From positions 333,089 through 397,088 of the forward strand of contig JALIZF010001542.1 in the NCBI GenBank assembly GCA_029948255.1: DNA of 64,000 nucleotides, given 5' to 3'. A model generated the notes under the pieces. It saw nothing but the letters and a program-made list of their open reading frames with translations. It was not told the origin of the DNA and made no database searches. This DNA is from Telmatactis stephensoni. Its lineage: Eukaryota > Cnidaria > Anthozoa > Actiniaria > Isophelliidae. This document shows, piece by piece, positions 22,826 to 35,290 of this stretch. Made by a program: the position numbers and the translations under genes. Within the stretch, counting starts at the first letter, position 1. The number at the start of each line of letters is the position of its first letter.

Positions 22826-23303
22826 ACGTAAACCCAAAATGGACCGTGCACCCCCAATCAATGATAAGATGTGAACCTTTGGGGTTATAACACGGCAAGC
22901 ACCTTTTTATGTATCATACTATTACCCTAACTGGGACCCAACGCTAAATACGAACGAGCATATTACCATGTGCCGCCAAAATATTAATTTCTGCTAATCT
23001 CATGCCTAGATTCTCATAAACCATTCAGCTTGCAGGCTCAAAAGAGATTAAGCAAATGAGTAAAGGTCATCTTCTGATTGACAGCCGCCGCAGCAGAGCC
23101 TGCGTCAAAGGACTCGTAATGACTACGACCACCTGCAGGGGCTTCAAGTTGATTGTTGTCTGCAATGGCCAGCCATTCAATAGAAATACCCATGAAACTT
23201 ACGATATCATCAAAAAATATTAATCGAGGCGGAGTGCATTTCACTTCATTTTACGAGTTCAGAATGGATTGTTTTGTCAGGCTTCTGTGGATTTTGAATC
23301 TAA

Positions 23304-23526
23304 GGGGGTGTTTACATGGCACTATAGGATCATCCTGGCACTAGGATCATCCTAGCAGGCGAATCATCCTACCTGCTAACATTTACTGCAATCTGTTCAG
23401 TGGGATGATCCTAGTACCCGAAGTCCATGTAAACAGAATGCAGTAAATGTATAGAGGGTAGGATGATTCGCCTGCTAGGATGATCCTATAGTGCTAGGGC
23501 GATCCTAGTGTCATGTAAACACCCCC
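23304..23526. mobile_element. Foldback MITE, intact copy of the ACTAGGATCATCCTAG family
   Basis: Ends GGGGGTGTTTACATGGCACT and GTGTCATGTAAACACCCCC; TAA target duplication at 23301-23303 and 23527-23529. The 3-bp T-A-A duplication is PIF/Harbinger-like (inference). Confidence 0.85.
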
Positions 23527-25235
23527 TAAGTGGACTAGTTGACCGATGTGACCTTTAGCAACATGCTCACCAACATACCAGACAAAATTGTATAAATTCA
23601 GACGTAGTTGCAGACAGACAAGATTTGTTTGACGAATGTTAGACAGATAGATAGAAAAATAACAATATATAATTCGCTCAAACTTTTAAAAATATCGGCA
23701 TCACAAAAAACTTTAAATTAAATTTATTATGAGCTTCAGCACTTGAAAGAGCTCGAGTGGCATCGAAGCAATAAAACTGTTCGGATCAGGTTTGCAGGAG
23801 TAACGAAACGAATGATCGAAGAAGGGATAATGGATCGATAATTAGACGATTACTCAACACTGCAGTGTGAGAAAAGCGGCAAGTCAGATGGGAATGTAAA
23901 TCAAATGCGTGTGCTAGTGTTGAGTCTACAACTGATTTGATCCCTAAAGTTACGTTTTATTCCGAAAGAAATTGATATCACAAATCGCCTACATCCAAAG
24001 TACGAAGGCCACATGGAAATATACAATAAGCTTCGTATTACGAGAGTGACAGTAATTCTGTGGTCTGCTCTAGTCTTTGACCCGATCAAAACGGAATGGA
24101 AGCTTCTTGAAATCCCAAACTCATATCAAGTTTTTCTGAATAATTATAGTTTGTTTATATACCGTTGACTCACCTTGTATCAAGTGTTTCGGTGTACTAT
24201 CATGCAACACAAGTTGAGCGTGTTCTAAGCTTGTTCACTCTTTCAAGCACATAAGCACATTTGGGGTCAGAAATTTAAAATTTCAGAAATTATTGAAAGT
24301 CAGCGAAGCCAGTGGAAAACTAGTGGACCAAGGCCTAAAGCTACAGTCACACTTCCCTGAACAAAGAGAATAGACACAGATTCATACCAGTATTCAGGGG
24401 AGGTGTGCATCGAAGCTTCGTGTTGCCGCTAACAAAATGTGGAGTCATTGTAGTCACAAGAACCCTTACCACCCCCACCCCCAAGGGGAAGTTTGTAAGT
24501 GCGGCGTGACAAATTGACACATTGAATTTAGTTTTGGTTATGGTTCAGTAACTTTGGTGTGTTCTTTCCAAACATTATATTATTTGTTTTTGTGGAATCA
24601 AAATTTGAAATATGACATTACACGCTAAAATTGATATTTACAAATAAAAAATAATTTAATGTTACGAAACACCTGCCAACTACTTAATGAAGTGTGATTC
24701 TGTTCGTTCTGTTTGACTTCTATATCAACTTTTTTTTCACGAAAAACAAAATATTAATGTAGCTGTTTAACTTTTTCTACTGAAGAGCTGTATCTAGGGA
24801 GAAGGCCGGACGTTTTCGCAAACCCTTTTCCCCGCAGGGGGTGGCAGAGTTTAGGATTCCGCATGGAGTCACGGTTGAGTCACGCATTTAGTCACGTGAC
24901 AAGTATACCACAGGAAGACCACCATGAGACAATTAGAAAACAATATGGCGGACTGTCGGTACCATTCTATTCTTGTTGAAAATGACACTCGCTAGGAGTT
25001 TGGAGTGTTCTTCAAAGTATACGGCCGAGGATTCGTAATGTTTATTCATAAACACGAGTTATTTCTATAACCGATGGGCGATTTAATCAGTTGTGAAGAG
25101 CTCTACAATTTTGTTTACTGTAGTTGCCATGAACACTTGACAATAGCAGCATCAAAGACAATCTCGTTATTGCTTCACAGTAAGCAAGCTCTGTGTGAAT
25201 TCGTGGAAAAAGAAGAAAAAGAATAATTGAGAAAT

Positions 25236-28200
25236 ATGTCGTTGAGGACGCGTATCAACGGCTTTACGGCCTGGGTGAATTTGCGTTTGGCTCCGACAGG
25301 AAACTTTATGCACAACATTCTGACAGACTTGCTGAAAGGTTACAATATGAAAGTATTGCTGGAAAGTATGACTGGAAGACCTCTGGATAAGCTCCAAAGC
25401 TTCGATAATTTAACTGCACAGCAAAAGACCACGAGGGTTGAATGGATTGTTAAAGAACTCAAAGCTGCTAAAGTCATTCCCAAAGAAACATTTGTTGACA
25501 CAAGAATGTTCGCAATGAGGTCTGCTGATCAAGTGTTCGATTTGTTATGGTGTTTAGTTTGTCATGATATTTGGTATGTGTGGGAAAAATCAGAATTTCT
25601 TCAAAAAGAACAAGGTACCACACTTGTGTCCAAACCATTTTCCTGGACACCCCCACCTCCACCCCCTAAGACACCCACCCATGTAGTGGAAAAGGATTTG
25701 ATGATTGGATTTGGAGCAAAGTCTCTAAGACGGACACCTGTTATGACTCCAGATGTCTCTCCAAGTCCGACAACCACTATTGATGAAGATATTGCTATGA
25801 AACGACAATCTAAGAATTTCCCATCACCAGAGTATTGCATATTAGACATGGTTAATGGACATCTTAGAATGAGTCGAGAGGGACGTAAATTGACAAGGGG
25901 TGTAATGAGTCTGGATGACCTCACAGACAGTCGAGTCTTGTGTGCCCTTATCAACTCATTTGTTCCCGAAACATTTACAACGGAGATCCTATTGAATGAT
26001 AGATGGACAATCAACCTAAGCCTTCAGACAGCTAATGAAATGTTTAAATCGTCCAATCCCTTTGACTCACAGGATCTTGTAGAAGGTGATGTCATGTCTG
26101 TCTGTGCATACTTTGCATTTTTCTTCATGAGTGGCTACAAATACAGGCAATCTAAAGCCATGCTTAAGAGACTGGATGAGCTAAATGTCTTAAAGATTGG
26201 CATCAAAGATGAGCTAGAACAGTTTCCAGAGTTTGTTACCAACATGAAGGATTTGAAGAGGAAAAAAGAGTTGGATAACATGATTGTGGAATATGATGAA
26301 GAAATTGCCATCATCGAACAGAACTATAATGTTACAAAATGTGCTTCTTGGGTAAAAGAAGTGGCAGAAATACAGAACAAGGTATGTGAGCTGATGATAA
26401 TAATAATAATAAAATATTATAATAATAAACAATATATGTGAGCCGATTATGGGATCATTGTACATGACACCACAACATTCTGATCAGGGACAACTAGACA
26501 GTAGATTCACATGTTGATATGCAACAATATGGTTTTTAATCTTTGCAAGAGTCCATTGACTTTTAAAATAAGAAAAATATCAAAATGGCAGCATGGTCAA
26601 CTGGTTATACCATCAGTCTCATAATGGTCCTGAGTTCAAGTCCCTGCTGTGGCTGCTACTGAGGCTGTATTTGTTCCAGCTGGAAGTCCCTAATTCAGTT
26701 TATTGTCAACCATGCTTCAGTAAATAACCAACTGGTTTGCCTCCTGGCCAGCTGGGATTCTTAGCAATTTCTGTTCCATTTGTATAATTATTTATTTGTG
26801 ATTATTTGAGTGGAGTGCCTGTTTGAGCAAAAGGCCAATACTGTACAATCAATTTTTTATGTATTAATTATATATATATATAAGTAGTGAGTGTGTGTCC
26901 TGGAGTGAAAGGATCTGTAATTACTTCCCATAAAATATGCATATTTCAAATATTTTGAAATTGCAATCAGGATCCATAAAATTCAAAGTTTTTCAAAGTT
27001 TTTGTCTCTGATTTTTTCTTTTGATTGTAGATGTTTCGTTCATTGACTCTGGCCTTCATCAGTAATGACAAAAGATTGCTTGCGTGAGAATTCAAACTTA
27101 TTTTAGCGTGCGTGTGCTTAGTGCGCGAGGATTTTTTAATGTTCTATAAATATCTGCAATTTGCAGACAGTGATTTCCAGCATTCGGAGTCAATGGCCGA
27201 AACGTCTACAATTAAAAGAAAAAAATCAGAGACAAAAACTTTGAAAAACTTTGAATGTGTATTTCAAGTGGCTTGGACTGATTTTGAATAACACTTTCTT
27301 TATGTTGTAGTGTCGAGCTGCTGTATCAAGAAAAATAACAGAACGTTTTGATATAGTCCGGGTACCCAGAAACATAACCATCAATGACCTTGCACTGGAG
27401 ATGGTTATCAACCTCAGCTTGACATGTGGAACAGGTTTCTATAGTAGCAAAGCAACTGAGAGTGTCTGGAAAGGACGTAAGCTTGTAATACGAGACAAGA
27501 CTACCAAAGTCTTCTATGATGACTTTTCAAGTGGCCGAGACCATAAAGGTACAGTGAGACAAATGCTTGGTCTTGATGAGGACCAAGTTGTAGACATCAA
27601 TCCCTCTGACTATCCCCAACTGGAGATTTACTTTGAGAGTTCTTCAAGGAACAAGATGCTTAAGGCTGGATCCTCATTTGTCTATCAAGTATTCCCTGGA
27701 ACAACAACCCAGTGTCAGAGGCTTCTCTTCAAGGCTGCTAAGACAGGAGAACTTGATATAGTCCAGAAGCTTGTTGCCTTCTTTCACCTGGACAAGAGTT
27801 TTGTTGACTCAAGAGAACACAGTTCTGGTAACACTGCCTTGCACATGGCATGCCGACATGGTCACTTGGACATTGTGGTATACTTGTTGGAAAATGGTGC
27901 TCAAGTTGATGCACTGAATAACCAACTCAACACACCATTCTTCCTGGCCACAGAAAGTCTCCAAAAAGACATTTGCCAGTTGCTGATTGAGTGGGGAACA
28001 GATGTTACAAAGAGGAACAGAAGCAGCAAGACAGCATTTGAGTTGATGCGGCACTATGAGTTGAGGACCTTCTTAGAGAAGAAGTCCAAGGAATGGTCAA
28101 CGCTGGTGCCTAAGCTGATAGCTGGTGATGTTGAATGTCTTGCTGAAGTGGTAGCTGCTCATCATCGAAAAGAAAATGTCATGGCCAGTCTTAAGAGCAG

Positions 28201-29290
28201 ATGTGTGAGTGGCAGTACTTTGCTGCATACAGCAGCATTCTTTGGCTCCATTCCTGTCATTAAGTCACTCTTTGCGGAAGGTTTGAATGTTAATCTTCTA
28301 GACTACAAAGGAGCAACACCTTTGCACAGGGCCAAAAATGCTGAGACTGTTGATCTGCTGCTTGAGGCTGGGGCAGCCATTGATGCAGTGGATTATGATG
28401 GCAATACCCCTCTGCATATTAAGTGCTATGGTGAGACAGGTGAGGCAACTGATTTGGAATGCATTGAGAAAATGCTCATGAAGGAAGCCCCTCTTATTGT
28501 TCGAAATGACCGAGAGTTAATGCCAATTCATTGTTGTGCCATGCAAGGAAGAGTGGATGCTATACAGGCACTTGTCTTCTTTGACACTGAGGGAAACATT
28601 AAAAATAGCTTAGATATGGAAAATAAAGAAGTTCCTCCAAGTCTTGCTCACTTGGCCATTGCTAATGATCATCTTGAGTGTGCAAAGTGGCTGGTAGAGA
28701 ATGGTTTTGAATTCAAGGAGAAAGAAATTGATATTTTAGTACATAAAATTCTCCTGGAACAGATTCCATGTTCTGGAAGAGTTGAAACTGTACTATTTCT
28801 GTTACGACAAGGAGCATCGGTAAACCCTTCATACCCAGCTGGTAACACAGCCCTTCATCTTACAGCAGGACTTTCCAATGCTGCTGATGTACTGGAATTA
28901 TTCCTCTCTTTTGGTGCAGATGTAAATGCCTTAAATGATGACCTTTGTACACCTCTCTTTTATGCTACCCAAGCCAACAACATGTTTGCGGCAAGCCTTC
29001 TTATTCAGAATGGTGCAAATGTCAGATCAAGAAATTTGCAAGGACTTGCTGCTTTTGATTTCATCACAGATTTTGAGGAGTGGATTGACTGTGGCTACTT
29101 TAGTGAAGAAATCAAGGCAAGACTGAAAGCCTATAGTCTAAAGCATGCAAGGGATTTGGTTCGGGCCATCACCAGAAAAGTCCAAAGTTTTGCCACAGTA
29201 CCTTCCAAATCTTCACACCCTGGCCTGGACACAAGCAATAGGAAGCCACTTCTTATGCTTCCACCAATTAATAAGAGTGGGTCTTATTGA
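25236..29290 (+). CDS. Calponin-homology / ankyrin-repeat protein
   Basis: Exons 25236-26381 and 27311-29290 join in phase 0 (donor GTATGT, acceptor TTGTAG) and give 1041 aa. The ATG at 25236 is the first in frame. Residues 1-125 look like a calponin-homology fold (RINGFTAWVNLRL, NILTDLLKGYNMKVLLESM), the typical start of an actin-binding CH domain. A proline run (WTPPPPPPKTPT) follows near 136, then a second CH-like segment at about 198-320 and a charged, probably coiled, stretch to 382. About 517-965 is a run of roughly ten ankyrin repeats (GNTALHMACRHGHLDIVVYL, GNTALHLTAG). No signal peptide or membrane segment is visible. A cytoskeletal scaffold is inferred; I do not recognise a named orthologue. 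Confidence 0.9.
26586..26850 (+). repeat. tRNA-derived SINE in intron
   Basis: ATGGTCAACTGGTTATACCA (A-box region) and CTGAGTTCAAGTCCC (B box) are followed by an unrelated tail. It sits in the sense orientation in the intron of the CH/ankyrin gene. Confidence 0.65.
26980..27258. mobile_element. Foldback element in intron
   Basis: TTCAAAGTTTTTCAAAGTTT at the left is mirrored by AAACTTTGAAAAACTTTGAA at the right. The pairing continues through GTCTCTGATTTTTT and CTACAATTAAAAGAAAAAAATC. The right arm ends about 55 bp before the acceptor at 27310. Confidence 0.75.
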
Positions 29291-32200
29291 ATATAACTAA
29301 TGTACAGACTGTAATTATTAAAAGTGCTAGTATAAACAGAGGTGGGGGTGAGTTGGCAGATGTGATTTTATTTAACCTGTGAAAGAAAGATGGCTATTCA
29401 GTTTGTACTAGTTGATAAAGAACAAAAGTGAACAAGAGGTTTAGAGTCTTCTACGAACTATTATGCATACAATTTTTTCATGGGTTAAATGAGATAACTC
29501 TAAACCATTAAATATATCCATCATTTGAGTCTGACAAATTGACCCTATCACATCAAAATTTCTTGCCAAGTGTTCTAGAGTGTAAATATTAAGAAACCTG
29601 TGAACCAAGTATTATAATTTAGTGTTAATTTAGTATCCCTGTTATAACTACCATATGGAATTTTGTTAATCTTTTATTGAAATGGTCTTTACAAATATAA
29701 TAGGTCATCTGTCAATGTTTTATTGTATGGATTTTTCAATTTTGATATTTGGTGTTATAATCAGGGTCAAGCTTTTAGACCACTAGCAGCACTTCCCTAT
29801 TGGTTGATAACCCAGGGATTTAATAGGTGACTGTTTCACTTGTAATAGTGCAAATTTTGCACTCCATCATAAATAATTTTCCACATAAACAAAATAGAGA
29901 TGAAATAATTGAAACGTAAACCAAAGCAGAAGCATTCTCTTGCAACCAAGTATTAAAAAATGTAATATTTCAACAAATTCTTCAATAATCATTATTTTGT
30001 GAATAAAATTATCAGAATACTAAAGTTGACATGTAACTTTAAAATATCATTATTTGCTGTTGTGAGCTATCATATACATCCTATTTATACACTGACCACA
30101 CCCTATTGGTAGTTGCCAGTTGGTCTTATGGTCTTCGTACTTTTAGCTGTAGTAAATACGGGTGAAACTAAAGGGGGTGCACTAGGTGTAAGTGCACCCC
30201 CATGTAGAAGCCAAAGGTCTGTTTATCTATAATCGTACTAGCTCTCACTGAGCAGCAGCCCCTTTCCACCCCCCTCAGTGAGCAGCAAAATGTTGGGGAA
30301 CAGCCCCACCTTCCCAATTGAGGCAGCAAAATGTTGCGGAAAGGCAAGGCAATCAAACGAAAAATTAGGAGCAAGGAACACGAGCCTCTGACACTCGGGG
30401 TATGACCATGCGAGAGGTCCCGAGTTCGCGCGATTCCCAGTGACTTCACATATCCTTGTTTCAACTTCTTTCCTTTCCGTGTAGCTTTAATTAGCTTTAA
30501 ATACCCGTAAAAAGGAGCACTGATGGATAGAGGAAGTAGTTCGAAAGCTTAAACACGAGTCCCTGGCTCGGGAGAATTGGGTAGCCACTCCCCGCTCTTC
30601 GCAGTAAAATAAATTAACCTTTACCTTTTTTAGAGATAGTTCCATTTCATGTGTACCTGTCCCACCCAGCAAAACCCCCTGGTTACGATCCAGGTAAAGA
30701 CCTCATTCTGAAAGCAGTGTACTAGTTTAGTTGCTTTTTAGCCCATTTGCGATGCATCCGAACGTTACTCGTAAAGTCCGTAGAGAGAAAATTCCGGATA
30801 AATCGCAGGCTAGTTGCATGCTTTTTTATCCATAAGATCTTTACCACAGAATTAGGATGAGGGATACCATAGTCGTTACTTGTTACTCAAGGTTCTTGCA
30901 ATTATGGACCCCAAACTTCAATCTACAAGTGGTCACTTTGACGAACATTTTAGATTACTTTCTATACACTTGTAGGACCGTCTTGCTTAGTGTACGTGTT
31001 GCTGTTCATATGTTTCCGAATATTCAACAACGAAGTTAAAATTCATCTTTTTACTCTCCATTTTTCTGAGACCCAGAGTTAATAGAGGATCCTGTTATGC
31101 TGCATGCCACGCCCTTTAGAATTTTTAATATTAACTCGGCAATTGTTCCAGTTGAAACAACTGTTTTTGTAGCAAGAAAGTTAGCCTAATTTAAATATTT
31201 GATAAATCTAAGTTTGTAGTTTGAAATAGTTCAATATTGTTAATAATTGTACGGACTGTTTTAAATGGCGGTCAACCATAGTCATTATATAATGAAAGTT
31301 AATTTAGTTCTTATCTAAAAGGCCATTGTACGTGGGAGAAGCCATGAATGATAGAGTTGTCCGGCACTACCACGTAAACGTTTTAGTTACAACGCCGAGC
31401 TTTCGGACAAAGTGTCCATCTTCAGGGCAAATGAAAATGTTACATTCTTTGTTAGTTCTTGTTTATGACACATTTGTAATTGAAGTTCAAGGCTAACTTA
31501 AAATGCGACTAGCATCAAAATCGTTTACGTGACTTCATACGCTCAAACTGAGCATTCAGTTCCATACATTTCTTTATGTTTTGTTTCTTCAACAATTGTA
31601 TTTCTTTTCGACTCTAAAAATATGTATGAAGGAGTTTTCCTACATTGTTTACTAGGCTAAGGATGCATTTTCTGATCAGTTTTCTTCAATTTAGAACATT
31701 TACATTGAGATATTTCAATTACAAATTACAAAGGAATGTATGGAGCTAAACGCTTGTGTGGATTGTATGACGTCACTGATACCTCTAAACTCCATAAAAA
31801 TCTAATACTTCCCATAAGAATTTTCAGAAAACATACTGACCAGTTTTTGAACAACACTTTGAGAGCCTTTCAGCGTAGTTTCAACGAAGTTTCAGCTTAA
31901 TTGAATGTTGAACAATTTTGATGCTAGTCCCCCATTGATATTAATTACGGAATTCCCCTTCAGCAACTGTCAATCTTTATAGCTAAAACCGGATTCCTAA
32001 AAAGGAAGTATTTCACTTTTTTTAAAAACAAAGAGCTATTTTAGGTAAATAAGCTGTAAAGTTAATAGTTTTTTAGAGTCCAGAAGTTGTTAAGAGCAAG
32101 AGACGGAACAAGCAATAAAGAAAGAGAGCAAGAAAGTAGCTGAATTACCTTTTTGAAACTCAATAAAACTTGTAGGTCCTAGATGGTACCATAACAGTCC

Positions 32201-35014
32201 CCTCTATTAACTCTGTGAGGCCCTAAGAACTTGTCTATAAACAACTTAAAAACACCTCATGTTCCACCTTTCATCAAAATTCAGGTCATGAATTCCTTTC
32301 ATTGGGCATATTATTTCAATGAAAGACCTTGGGCTTGGTTTATTTCAATATTTTAATTCGGTATTAAAAAACTCCGCCAATTCGCAGTACGCGTATATAT
32401 ATTGAGTGTTATTCTACACGGAATTTTTTTTCTTTAGAATGTTCTGCATTGCCACTGACGCTTTCTGATTTTCTAAGAAAGCCCATATGCAGCTACAAAG
32501 AACAAGTCTGTGCGGTAGTCTCAGTAGAAGTAACTGGAATACTTATTACGACTTAATCATCTATTATTTTCGATATTACTTATCTCTCTAGTCTTCATCT
32601 TTGTTGTAATTCCGTCGTTTCGTAGTGTTTTCTCCGATTTTGTGTTTCTTTAGTATTTATTTTTGGCTCCCGGTTTGTCTAGTTAAGCGCTTCCGGTTTC
32701 AAACGCGCGTACACCATCCTGTCCAGAGTTTCCCAGAATTCGTTACGATTTTGCGCTTGCACGAGAGGTCAGGGGACAAAAATGATGGCATTCATTAGAA
32801 ACTGTTACATTTACGATATGGTAATTGGTAACACGAGCAACAAAATCACTCAACTTGGTTTGACGAGTTGAAAAGCAATTCCACTCCACTTCAAACTTGT
32901 CTCGCGACAAAATTATTTGTTGCAAGTTGAGAAATTTTGTTAGTTGCAGAAAGTAGGTCGACGTTCTACTTCTTGCAACAAAATTAGTTAAAATGTTGCA
33001 AGTATTACCACTTTGACTCAACTCGTGTTGCAGCAAATGATTTTCTCGGCCAATGCGAATACGTACAGGATTCTCTCAACTTGCAACAAACACTTTTGTT
33101 GCGATATAAGTTTGTATTCGCGTGGAAAAACGCGCAGCATTGCTTTTCAACTCGTCTCGCAGTAATGTTGCTCGTGTTACCGTAGCTCGTATTGCTCGTA
33201 TTACTTTACATGAGAAAAACGTTGATTACGTCATTTTAAAGTAGTAGTAACTTCAAAGAATTTCTTCAAGGCCCTAGCTTCTTATTTTTTACTGCATTTA
33301 CTCAGGATATCCAAAGGCCCGGTAATACGAGCAACAAAATGATGCAACTTAATTGTCGCGCAACATTGCAAGTTGCAGAGCAAATTAAGCATTACGTACA
33401 CGAGAAACGGCAAACGGCAAAGATGATCACGTGACCTGCTTCTTTCGCGTCTGGCGTTGCAGTTTCAACGCGAGGATGGGTCATTTTGCGTTTCCCGTAA
33501 ACGTGAAAAGTTGCTCTTTCGTTTGAATACCAAACGCGCAACGTCAGGCGCGAAATTCGTAGGTCACGTGTTCCTCTCTGCCGTTTCCCGTGTCTACTTT
33601 TTGCAACAAAGAAATTTTGTTGCGCGCGAGGTGGTAATACGAGTTAACAATATAACTTTTATCGTAATGCATTCTGGGAAGGTACATAGCCGCTAAAGTA
33701 TGTTGTCAGCAAGATGCGTGCAACAACTGTAGGCAAAAGTTGCACCGTGTCAGTAAATCGGCCTTTAGACAGTTTTGTGTGTAGTATGGCTGGATATTTT
33801 ACGAGTCATGCAGCGAGCCTTGCACACAAATATAGCTTTGCTCATTGCACAGGGCCGCTACGCTCGTGATTCCACTTGAGTTTTGAACATTTTATGACGT
33901 CAAGAGTGTGTCAATAAGAGGACAGACAACTCAAAACCATCTTCAATTTATTAAATTATATTATCGAACTGAACCTTGCTGTCACGTGATGTTGCGTTGC
34001 GCACAAACTGGTTAAACAGGTTTTTTGACAGTTGTAGTCACGTTCTGTCATCCATGCATGGTCGAATTTTCAACTAAATTCATCCTTCATCTGTTTTCTG
34101 TCCCGTTTTCTATTAAAATTTGTTGACCATAAGACAAACTATGTTTTTGGAAAATTGGAAGCTAGCTCTTGACTAAATGAAGTATGAAGAAAATTTGCGA
34201 CCTTTGCCAAGCTGAAACAGCCAGAGCTGTTTTCATCAAAACATGTGCCTTGAAAGTCTCAAGCTGGAAACGAGGTCCAAAAAGAGTTCATTCTGTAGCT
34301 TTTAATATTTACGAGTAACTTTGGACAGATCATGGCAAGTAATTGGACAAAATAAGGCCGACTAGTTGGGGGAACGTACCGTAGTCCAGGTTGAACTTAC
34401 AGCCATTTGAGCGCTGCTTTCCAGTTGTACAGGACCATCATCATTCATCCATATGAGAAAAAGAGCAAGTTTAGTAAGCTGAATAGTTTTGTATTTCATC
34501 CCTAGCAGTGGTCAAGAATATAAAGGTATGTTCAGTTTAATTGATAAACGAGGGCTAACTTTCAGAGTTTTATTTTGTTTTCACTGAAGATTTGTGTTTT
34601 AAAGTTTGTAGCTCAAAACAAACGCATAGCTTAGGCCAAGTTCAGACGTCGAACTTTTGCCGTGTCGAATCTAATAGTTGCATTTTGTAAATGAGAAGTG
34701 CGGCGTCTGAACCTATTGTATTTGACAGATTTGATTAAGTATTAAATTGAAAAATTCAGTTTGAATAAAATCTGTCCAATTCATTTGGTTCAGAAGCCGC
34801 ACTTCTCATCTACAAAATGCAACTATTAGATTCGACGCGGCAAAAGTTCGACGTCTGAACTGGGCCTTAGACATGCAATTGTTTAAATTAACATTTACAC
34901 CAGCTGCAACATCACTCAAAACCGCCTTAAGTTTTGAGCATCTTTGGGGATAATTTTGCTTAAATCGCCTAAGATCGCCCAAAATTACGGCGATTTTAGG
35001 GCCCGGAGTAGGCC
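29291..35014. other. Gene-free stretch; 3' UTRs and repeats
   Basis: No exon is recognised. ATTAAA (about 29318) and AATAAA (about 30001) are candidate poly(A) signals for the CH/ankyrin gene. At 32800-33780 are fragments rich in ACGAGCAACAAAAT and GGTGCAACTTTTGCCTA; the latter recurs inverted at 40472-40640. The rest is unassigned. Confidence 0.55.
34634..34866. mobile_element. Foldback MITE with TTA target duplication
   Basis: Long arms (about 80 bp) begin GGCCAAGTTCAGACGTCGAA and end TTCGACGTCTGAACTGGGCC. TTA flanks at 34631-34633 and 34867-34869. It probably lies in the 3' UTR of the distal profilin terminal exon. Confidence 0.85.
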
Positions 35015-35290
35015 TTACATATCCAGTGATTCTAAATACTCTGCTATAATGGCTACTCCCTTGTTTGTGTATCCTAGCTGGCATCCTTCTGGGCAATGTG
35101 CAATAACAACTGTTTTACTACACTGCATGGAACATCCTTCTTTGCCCAGTTTACACAAAACCATTTTCCCATCAATCTCTCTCAAAAAGGTATGGTAGGT
35201 ACCTTCCAATATAACACCTCCTATCATGAATGGCGTGAAATCTTTGGTCTTAAAACATTTTGCTATGGTTGCACCTTCACCTCTTGTCAG
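35015..35290 (-). CDS. PFN: Profilin terminal exon, distal alternative
   Basis: 276 nt including TAA at 35017-35015. It is roughly 60% identical to the proximal exon by eye, but has extra cysteines (VLCKLGKEGCSMQCSK, HCPEGCQLG) and a two-residue shorter loop. The open frame, acceptor and stop are intact, arguing against a pseudo-exon. Confidence 0.85.
   Translation of the reverse strand: MTRGEGATIAKCFKTKDFTPFMIGGVILEGTYHTFLREIDGKMVLCKLGKEGCSMQCSKTVVIAHCPEGCQLGYTNKGVAIIAEYLESLDM

Larger units (their letters stand above)
18549..25235. other. Gene-free, transposon-rich stretch
   Basis: No exon is recognised. Besides the listed elements it holds inverted fragments with GTTTACACTAGTGACATAA (18910-19130), a foldback of the GTCCACACGAAAACG type (about 19230-19830), poly-T/poly-G at 19366-19384, and a diverged foldback at 22187-22408. 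The last 400 bp should contain the promoter and 5' UTR of the gene starting at 25236. Confidence 0.6.
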
